Origin: Comamonadaceae bacterium
Lineage (GTDB): Bacteria; Pseudomonadota; Gammaproteobacteria; Burkholderiales; Burkholderiaceae_C
NCBI GenBank assembly: GCA_947478725.1
Contig: CANJWZ010000003.1
Coordinates: 62,001-126,000 of the forward strand
DNA: 64,000 nt
Direction of reading: 5' to 3'
Shown: in pieces, positions 58,526 through 64,000 of the stretch
Position numbering within the stretch: the stretch's first letter is position 1
Layout of the letters: every line of letters begins with the position of its first letter
Program-made: the position numbers and the translations under genes
Notes under the pieces: model-generated
What the model was told of the DNA's origin: nothing
The model's database searches: none
What the model saw: only the letters and a program-made list of their open reading frames with translations

Positions 58526-61116
58526 CCGCGCTAGATCCGACGCTTGCGGCTCACACCCCGATGATGCGCCAATACCTGGCCATCAAGGCCGAGTACCCCG
58601 ACACGCTGGTGCTGTACCGGATGGGCGACTTTTACGAGGTGTTTTTTGATGATGCGCTGAAGGCGTCGCGGCTGCTGGGCATCACGCTGACCAAACGCGG
58701 TGCCACCAATGGCGAGCCGATTCAGATGGCGGGCGTGCCGTTTCATTCGCTGGAAGGCTATTTGGCCAAGCTGATCAAGCTGGGCGAGTCAGTCGCCATT
58801 TGTGAGCAGGTCGGCGATGTCGCGACCAGTAAAGGGCCGGTAGAGCGCAAGGTGGTGCGGGTTGTGACACCCGGTACCTTGACGGACACCGAGCTGCTGG
58901 GCGACAAAACCGAATCCGTGCTGCTGGCCGTGCACCAAGGGGCGCGCAACACCTGCGGCCTAGCCTGGCTGAGCGTGACCCAGGGCCAGATCAGCCTGGC
59001 CGAATGCGCCAATGACGAGCTAGAGGCGTGGCTGGCGCGCGTTGCGCCCAGCGAGCTGATTTACAACGTCGATGTGACGCCGGCTTTTGAAGCGCGGCTC
59101 AAAAGCCTGCGCTGCGCCACTGCGGCCCGGGCCGCATGGCAGTTTGATGCTGCGCTGGGCGCGCGGCGCTTGGCTGAGCAGCTCAAGGTCGCGTCGCTTG
59201 CCTCATGGCATGCTGACCAGTTGCACCAGGGGCACGCCGCCGCTGCGGCCTTGCTGGGCTATGCCGAGCACACCCAAGGCCGCACGCTGCCCCACGTGCA
59301 GGCCTTGCAAGTGGTGCGCTCGGGCGAGCTGATTGACCTGCCCCTGACCACCCGGCGCAACCTGGAACTGACGCAAACCCTGCGCGGTGAAGATTCGCCC
59401 ACCCTGTTTTCATTGCTGGACACCTGCGTGACGGGCATGGGCAGCCGCACTTTGAAAAGCTGGCTGTTAACGCCGCGCCGGGACCGCGCTGAGGCGGCTG
59501 CCAGACTGGAGGTCATCACGCACCTGCGCGACGGTTTGCAACAAACGCTGCGCGCCCAGCTCAAAGGCTCCAGCGATGTCGAACGCATCACCGCCCGCAT
59601 CGCGCTGCGCCAGGTGCGGCCACGTGAGCTGGTGGCCCTGACTCAAACGCTGTTAAAAACAGAGCTATCAGCCCAATTAAATATTGGCCTACCAGCACTT
59701 TTGGCAGGTATTTTTAGCGATTTACAGCCGCCCGACGGCTGCGCGGCGCTGCTCAAACGCTTTTTGCTGGACGAGCCCGCCGCCTTGGTGCGCGATGGTG
59801 GCGTCATCAACCACGGCTGCGATGCTGACCTGGATGAGCTGCGTGCCATTCAAACCAACTGCGATGCGTTTTTGCTCGACCTGGAAGGCCGCGAAAAAGC
59901 GCGTACCGGCATCAGCAACCTGCGCGTGCAGTTCAACAAAGTGCATGGCTTTTACATTGAAGTCACCCAAGGCCAGGCCAGCAAAGTGCCCGACGACTAC
60001 CGGCGTCGCCAGACCCTGAAAAACGCCGAACGCTTCATCACGCCCGAGCTGAAAGCCTTTGAAGACAAAGCCCTGTCGGCGCAAGAAAGGGCTTTGGCGC
60101 GGGAGAAATTTTTATACGAGCAGCTGCAAGACGAGCTGCAAACCTTCATCCCCGCACTCAGCAAGCTGGCACGCGCCCTGGCCTGCCTGGATGCGCTGTG
60201 CGCGCTGGCTGAACGGTCGTTGACCCTGAACTGGGCCGCGCCAGTCTTTGTGAACCAGCCCTGCATCGACATCAGCCAGGGCCGCCATCCGGTCGTCGAA
60301 GCGCGGCTGGCTGAAACCACGGCGGGTACCTTCATCGCGAACGATTGCACGTTAAGCGCCAAGCAGCGCATGCAGGTCATCACCGGCCCCAACATGGGCG
60401 GCAAATCCACCTATATGCGGCAAGTCGCGCTGATTGTGCTGCTGGCCAGCGTGGGCAGCTATGTGCCTGCAACCGCCTGCCGGCTGGGGCCCATCGATGC
60501 GATTCACACCCGCATCGGCGCAGCCGACGACGTGGCCAATGCGCAATCAACCTTCATGCTGGAGATGACCGAGGCCGCGCAAATTTTGCACACCGCCACG
60601 CCGCACAGCCTGGTGCTGATGGACGAGATCGGACGCGGCACCTCCACCTTTGACGGGCTGGCACTGGCTGGCGGCATTGCCGCGTATTTGCACAACAAGA
60701 CGCAGGCCTTCACGCTGTTTGCCACGCATTACTTTGAGCTGACTGAATTTCCCGCGCAGCACCACGGGGCGATCAATGTGCATGTGTCGGCGGTCGAGTC
60801 TGGCAACAGCATTGTGTTTTTGCACCACATTGAGCCGGGTCCGGCCAGCAAAAGCTACGGCATTGCGGTGGCCAAACTGGCCGGCGTGCCGGGCGCTGTG
60901 GTGACCCACGCACGCCATGCACTTCAGGCGCTGGAAGCCCAACAAACCAACGCGCGAGCCCAGGTGGACCTGTTTGCAGCACCGCCCGACATCGTCACTG
61001 AAAAAAGTGCCGTCGACAAAGCATTGGGTACGATAGACCCTGACGCGCTCACCCCGCGTGAAGCGCTCGATGCCCTGTACCAATTGAAGAAATTACTCAC
61101 CCAAACATCCCCATGA
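58522..61116 (+). CDS. mutS: DNA mismatch repair protein MutS
   Basis: 864-residue mismatch-recognition ATPase. The start TTG at 58522 overlaps the toxin stop; [35 protein letters not shown] (mismatch Phe-x-Glu loop, FYE near 37) follows. ATG at 58561 is an alternative. Walker A is [14 protein letters not shown] (near 623), then [10 protein letters not shown], Walker [17 protein letters not shown] and [12 protein letters not shown]. Residues about 380-400 ([26 protein letters not shown]) include repeat copy 9 in frame. Length is normal. Confidence 0.97.
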   Translation: MTALDPTLAAHTPMMRQYLAIKAEYPDTLVLYRMGDFYEVFFDDALKASRLLGITLTKRGATNGEPIQMAGVPFHSLEGYLAKLIKLGESVAICEQVGDVATSKGPVERKVVRVVTPGTLTDTELLGDKTESVLLAVHQGARNTCGLAWLSVTQGQISLAECANDELEAWLARVAPSELIYNVDVTPAFEARLKSLRCATAARAAWQFDAALGARRLAEQLKVASLASWHADQLHQGHAAAAALLGYAEHTQGRTLPHVQALQVVRSGELIDLPLTTRRNLELTQTLRGEDSPTLFSLLDTCVTGMGSRTLKSWLLTPRRDRAEAAARLEVITHLRDGLQQTLRAQLKGSSDVERITARIALRQVRPRELVALTQTLLKTELSAQLNIGLPALLAGIFSDLQPPDGCAALLKRFLLDEPAALVRDGGVINHGCDADLDELRAIQTNCDAFLLDLEGREKARTGISNLRVQFNKVHGFYIEVTQGQASKVPDDYRRRQTLKNAERFITPELKAFEDKALSAQERALAREKFLYEQLQDELQTFIPALSKLARALACLDALCALAERSLTLNWAAPVFVNQPCIDISQGRHPVVEARLAETTAGTFIANDCTLSAKQRMQVITGPNMGGKSTYMRQVALIVLLASVGSYVPATACRLGPIDAIHTRIGAADDVANAQSTFMLEMTEAAQILHTATPHSLVLMDEIGRGTSTFDGLALAGGIAAYLHNKTQAFTLFATHYFELTEFPAQHHGAINVHVSAVESGNSIVFLHHIEPGPASKSYGIAVAKLAGVPGAVVTHARHALQALEAQQTNARAQVDLFAAPPDIVTEKSAVDKALGTIDPDALTPREALDALYQLKKLLTQTSP
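59661..59719 (+). repeat. Short palindromic repeat, copy 9 (inside mutS)
   Basis: AGAGCTATCAGCCCAATTAAATATTGGCCTACCAGC...TTTTTAGCG, matching the family core (GAGCTA.C.GCCCAA...TTGGGCTACCAGC). Read in frame as part of the lever region of MutS. Confidence 0.65.
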
Positions 61117-61940
61117 CTTATTGCGTTGCCATCAAACTCAATGCCGGGCTGGTTTTTTTGTCGGACTCGCGCACCAACGCGGGCCTGGACCAGATCAGCA
61201 CCTTCCGCAAAATGATCATTTATGAAAAGCCCAACGACCGCTTCATGGTGCTGTTGTCGGCGGGTAATTTGTCCGTCTCACAGTCGGTGCGCGAGATCTT
61301 GCAGGTTGAACAACTGAAAGACCCCGATGGCGGCCCGCCCATCACCATCTGGAACGCCAAAAGCATGTTTGATGCAGCCCGCGTGCTTGGCTCGGCGATT
61401 CGCCGGGTGCATGAGCGCGATGCCGATGACCTGAAAAACTCCGGCGTGGACTTCAATGTGTCGCTGCTGTTTGGTGGGCAAATCAAAGGCGAAGGCATGC
61501 GCCTGTTTCAGGTCTATTCAGCCGGCAACTTTATTGAAGCGACCAGTGAGACGCCCTACTTTCAGGTCGGCGAGTCCAAATACGGCAAGCCCGTGCTGGA
61601 CCGCGTCATCACCCCCGAAACTCCGCTAGACGAAGCCGCCAAATGCGCGCTGGTGTCGATGGACTCCACCCTCAAGTCCAACCTGTCAGTCGGCCTGCCG
61701 CTGGACATGGTGGTGTACGAGGTGGATGCCTTTCAAAGCCACAAGGTGGTGTGCATCGATCACGAAAACCCGTACTTTCGGATGCTGCATGACAACTGGG
61801 GCAAAAAGCTGCGCGAAGTTTTTGACAGCATCGAAGACCCGATGTGGACGGGCGGTGCCACCCAGGTGCCGCTGCTCACACCCCTGACCCGCAACCAGCC
61901 GCTGCGCAAAATATCGTCACCCGAAGAAAAACTGATTTGA
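61113..61940 (+). CDS. Anbu (proteasome-like) peptidase
   Basis: 275-residue Ntn-hydrolase homologous to the proteasome beta subunit and HslV, family Anbu. After the Met, Thr2 (MTYCVAIKL) is the expected nucleophile; [18 protein letters not shown] and [18 protein letters not shown] are Anbu signatures. Its ATG overlaps the mutS stop by 4 bp. The genes usually linked with Anbu (transglutaminase, alpha-E and ATP-grasp proteins) are not in view. Substrate unknown. Confidence 0.9.
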   Translation: MTYCVAIKLNAGLVFLSDSRTNAGLDQISTFRKMIIYEKPNDRFMVLLSAGNLSVSQSVREILQVEQLKDPDGGPPITIWNAKSMFDAARVLGSAIRRVHERDADDLKNSGVDFNVSLLFGGQIKGEGMRLFQVYSAGNFIEATSETPYFQVGESKYGKPVLDRVITPETPLDEAAKCALVSMDSTLKSNLSVGLPLDMVVYEVDAFQSHKVVCIDHENPYFRMLHDNWGKKLREVFDSIEDPMWTGGATQVPLLTPLTRNQPLRKISSPEEKLI

Positions 61941-62800
61941 CACGTTCATCCACGGCATCTTCTGCGCTGCCAGCACCCAAACCACTGGTCATTTTTTCTC
62001 ATGGCAACAGCTTTCCAGCCAGCACCTATGGGGTGATGTTTCGCCAGCTTGAAACGCGTGGCTACGCGGTCAAGGCGGTTGAAAAGTTTGGCCACGACCC
62101 GGCCTACCCGGTGACCAGCAACTGGCCGCATCTGGTGCAGCAGCTGGCGGACTTCAGCACCCAGCAAGTCAAACAATCAGGTCAGCCGGTGTTTTTGGTT
62201 GGCCACTCGCTGGGTGGTTTTTTAAGCCTGATGTGCGCAGCCCGCCATCCTGAGTTGGGCGGCAAAGCGGTACGCGGTGTGGTGCTGCTTGACGCGCCCC
62301 TGATTGGCGGCTGGCGAGCCACGGGCTTGAGCCTGGCCAAGCGCACCAGCCTGGTGGGTTCGGTGTCGCCGGGCGTGGTCAGCCGCAACCGCAAACATGA
62401 GTGGCCCGCTGTGGACGACGTGTTCACCCATTTCCGCAGCAAGAAAGTCTTTGCCAGCTGGAACGAGGACGTGCTGCGTGACTATATCGAGCACGGCACG
62501 CATGATGCTGGAGGCCAGCGCGCTTTGAGCTTTGACCGCGGCGTAGAAACCGCCATCTACAACACCCTGCCGGACAACCTCGACACGCTCATCAAGCGCC
62601 ATCCGCTCAAATGCCCGGTCGCTTTTATTGGCGGGCGTCAGTCGCGTGAAATGAAACGGGCGGGCATGGCGCTGACCGAGAAAGTCACCAAGGGCCGCAT
62701 CATGATGCTGGACGGCAGCCATCTTTTCCCGATGGAAAAACCGGTGACGACAGCCGCCGCGATTGAAGCCGCGCTGCTGAACATGATCAGCGCAGGCTAA
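61937..62800 (+). CDS. Alpha/beta hydrolase
   Basis: About 287-residue hydrolase whose TTG start overlaps the Anbu stop (TTGA). The nucleophile elbow is [14 protein letters not shown]; the oxyanion region [20 protein letters not shown] precedes it. A late His is in [10 protein letters not shown]. It belongs to lipase/esterase-like proteins; the substrate is not inferable. It converges on uppP with a 4-bp overlap. Confidence 0.87.
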   Translation: MTRSSTASSALPAPKPLVIFSHGNSFPASTYGVMFRQLETRGYAVKAVEKFGHDPAYPVTSNWPHLVQQLADFSTQQVKQSGQPVFLVGHSLGGFLSLMCAARHPELGGKAVRGVVLLDAPLIGGWRATGLSLAKRTSLVGSVSPGVVSRNRKHEWPAVDDVFTHFRSKKVFASWNEDVLRDYIEHGTHDAGGQRALSFDRGVETAIYNTLPDNLDTLIKRHPLKCPVAFIGGRQSREMKRAGMALTEKVTKGRIMMLDGSHLFPMEKPVTTAAAIEAALLNMISAG

Positions 62801-63630
62801 GCCGCCCAGGTCACCAGGCCGCTCCAGGCGGTAGCCAGCACCACCAGCCCAAACGCAATGCGGTACCAGGCAAACAGCACAAAGCTGTGGCTGGAGATGT
62901 AGCGCAGCAGCCAGCGGATGCACAGCCAGGCGCTGATGAACGAAAACAGCAAACCCACGGCAAACATCGGCACATCGCCCAGGCTGAGCAAGGCGCGTTC
63001 TTTGTACAGGCTGTATGCGCCCGCGCCTATCAGCGTCGGCATGGCCAGAAAGAACGAAAAATCAGTCGCCGCTTTGCGCGACAAGCCCAGCAGCATGCCG
63101 CCAATGATGGTGGCGCCGCTGCGGCTGGTGCCAGGCACCATGGCCAGCGTTTGCACCAAACCCACCTTCAGCGCGTCCATCCAGGTCATGTCGTCTACGT
63201 TGTCAATGCGGGCTGCGGCCGGGTTGTCAGCGTGCCGCTTTTCAGCCCACAAAATCACAAAGCCGCCGATGATGAAAGTGCTGGCCACCACCACCGGGGT
63301 AAACAAATGCGCCTTGATGGCCTTGCCAAACAGCAGCCCCAAGATCACCGCAGGCACAAACGCAATCAGCACATTCAATGCAAACTGCCGGGCCTGCCTG
63401 TCGGTGGGCAGCGCAAGCACTGTGTCACGTATTTTTTGCCAGTACACCAGAATCACGGCAAAAATCGCCCCGGTCTGAATGGCAATGTCAAACACCTTGG
63501 CCTTGTCGTCGTCAAAACCCAGCAGTGCACCCGCCAGAATCAGATGCCCGGTGGACGAGATGGGCAAAAACTCGGTGAGGCCTTCAACGATGCCCATGAT
63601 GGCGGCTTTGACTAGCAGGGTGATGTCCAC
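62797..63630 (-). CDS. uppP: Undecaprenyl-diphosphatase
   Basis: 277-residue membrane phosphatase (BacA) that recycles the lipid carrier for peptidoglycan, giving bacitracin resistance when amplified. Motifs are [20 protein letters not shown] near 15-33 and [24 protein letters not shown], with about eight hydrophobic segments. It starts [13 protein letters not shown]. Confidence 0.96.
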   Translation of the reverse strand: MDITLLVKAAIMGIVEGLTEFLPISSTGHLILAGALLGFDDDKAKVFDIAIQTGAIFAVILVYWQKIRDTVLALPTDRQARQFALNVLIAFVPAVILGLLFGKAIKAHLFTPVVVASTFIIGGFVILWAEKRHADNPAAARIDNVDDMTWMDALKVGLVQTLAMVPGTSRSGATIIGGMLLGLSRKAATDFSFFLAMPTLIGAGAYSLYKERALLSLGDVPMFAVGLLFSFISAWLCIRWLLRYISSHSFVLFAWYRIAFGLVVLATAWSGLVTWAA

Positions 63631-63779
63631 AAACGCTCCGGAAATGAAGCACTGATTATCGCTGTCAAGCGCTACCGACTGAGCAAAACTGGAGCCCTTG
63701 ACCGGGATGGCACATCAGCCTGCCCTACTCAGCGGGCTATGTTTTCTGCAAGGCCATGTCAAGCATGGTTCCAGCCAAC

Positions 63780-63816
63780 AAAAAAGCCTGCCTTGTGCAA
63801 ACAGGGCAGGCTTTTT
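63780..63816. terminator. Terminator for the gene at the window end
   Basis: AAAAAGCCTGCC-ttgtgcaaacag-GGCAGGCTTTTT hairpin with T-runs on both strands, 24 bp after the stop of the partial gene on the minus strand. Confidence 0.87.
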
Positions 63817-63839
63817 GACGTCAAGTGCGCTTGGTCAGC

Positions 63840-64000
63840 CTAGCGCTGGAAGTACACAGGCGCATAACCGGGGCCATAACCGGAGCTAAAGCCCCTGAGC
63901 TCGCCATGCTCCCGATACTCGCGATGCCCATGCCAGCGATGTGGACGGCCATAGTACACAGGCTGCGGCTGCACATAAACAGGGGGCGCGCTGTAGTAAA
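63840..64000 (-). CDS. C-terminal end of a Tyr/Pro/Gly-rich protein (runs off window)
   Basis: The minus frame from the right edge reads YYSAPPVYVQPQPVYYGRPHRWHGHREYREHGELRGFSSGYGPGYAPVYFQR and stops at 63840. It is absent from the ORF track because its start is outside. The Tyr/Pro/His-rich composition resembles secreted proteins with PXPV-like repeats (YxxPPVYV). Function unknown; about 53 residues visible. Confidence 0.7.
   Translation of the reverse strand, partial: YYSAPPVYVQPQPVYYGRPHRWHGHREYREHGELRGFSSGYGPGYAPVYFQR

Noticed and set aside
1-64000. CRISPR arrays, tRNA or rRNA genes, restriction-modification and phage genes
   Set aside because: None found. The repeats present are dispersed single copies and not regularly spaced arrays, and no tRNA-like cloverleaf stood out on reading.

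Overview
The window is chromosomal DNA of a betaproteobacterium, order Burkholderiales, most likely family Comamonadaceae (Polaromonas/Rhodoferax-like). This rests on recognised gene neighbourhoods (rpsF-priB-rpsR-rplI-dnaB, ppsA divergent from its regulatory kinase gene, suhB/trmJ/cysE, Bug/TctC-type binding proteins) and on short palindromic repeats typical of that family. The assignment is inference from gene content; no rRNA or tRNA gene was seen.

Layout. 1-9.3 kb: housekeeping genes (5' part of gshA, esterase, DUF1993 protein, M20 deacetylase argE, Bug protein, dusC, methyltransferase, GNAT acetyltransferase, ferredoxin). 9.4-9.9 kb: debris of a SPINDLY-type glycosyltransferase and an IS3 transposase. 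10.0-19.8 kb: a foreign-looking catabolic island. A LysR regulator faces nine minus-strand genes: DHDPS-family lyase/deaminase, amino-acid ABC transporter, three-subunit FAD/[2Fe-2S] dehydrogenase, aldehyde dehydrogenase and a Bug protein. The set matches the D-hydroxyproline to 2-oxoglutarate route, but no epimerase is visible. 20.1-24.5 kb: a partial dnaB duplicate, a NUDIX gene, then dnaB and the ribosomal/PriB operon. 24.7-36.9 kb: ppsA/ppsR, modABC, ahpC-ahpF, tonB-exbB-exbD, a GlcG-like protein and a Bax-inhibitor-1 protein. 36.9-41.3 kb: rlmD followed by an AT-rich patch with YccF, a small secreted HExxH protein, a DUF2889 protein and gene or IS fragments.

41.3-49.3 kb is the assimilatory nitrate/nitrite locus: nirB, nirD, nasA, a TrpD2-like gene and a siroheme methyltransferase. 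It sits behind a good sigma-54 promoter and a leader RNA with an ANTAR-like hairpin. NasA reduces nitrate to nitrite, NirBD reduces nitrite to ammonium, and CobA helps make the siroheme NirB needs. 49.6-64 kb: an HI0933-family flavoprotein, a PIN-type toxin-antitoxin pair with a perfect palindromic operator, rpsU-yqeY, an amidase, cysE, trmJ, suhB, a DUF1778/GNAT toxin-antitoxin pair overlapping mutS, an Anbu proteasome-like protease, a hydrolase, uppP and the 3' end of a Tyr/Pro-rich protein gene.

The most unusual features are a family of about ten short palindromic repeats, five of them read through as in-frame insertions in conserved genes (mutS, trmJ, rlmD, ybiB-like, HI0933-like); a 4-nt-overlap chain antitoxin-toxin-mutS-Anbu-hydrolase; the dnaB 3'-end duplication; and the predicted nir-nas leader.
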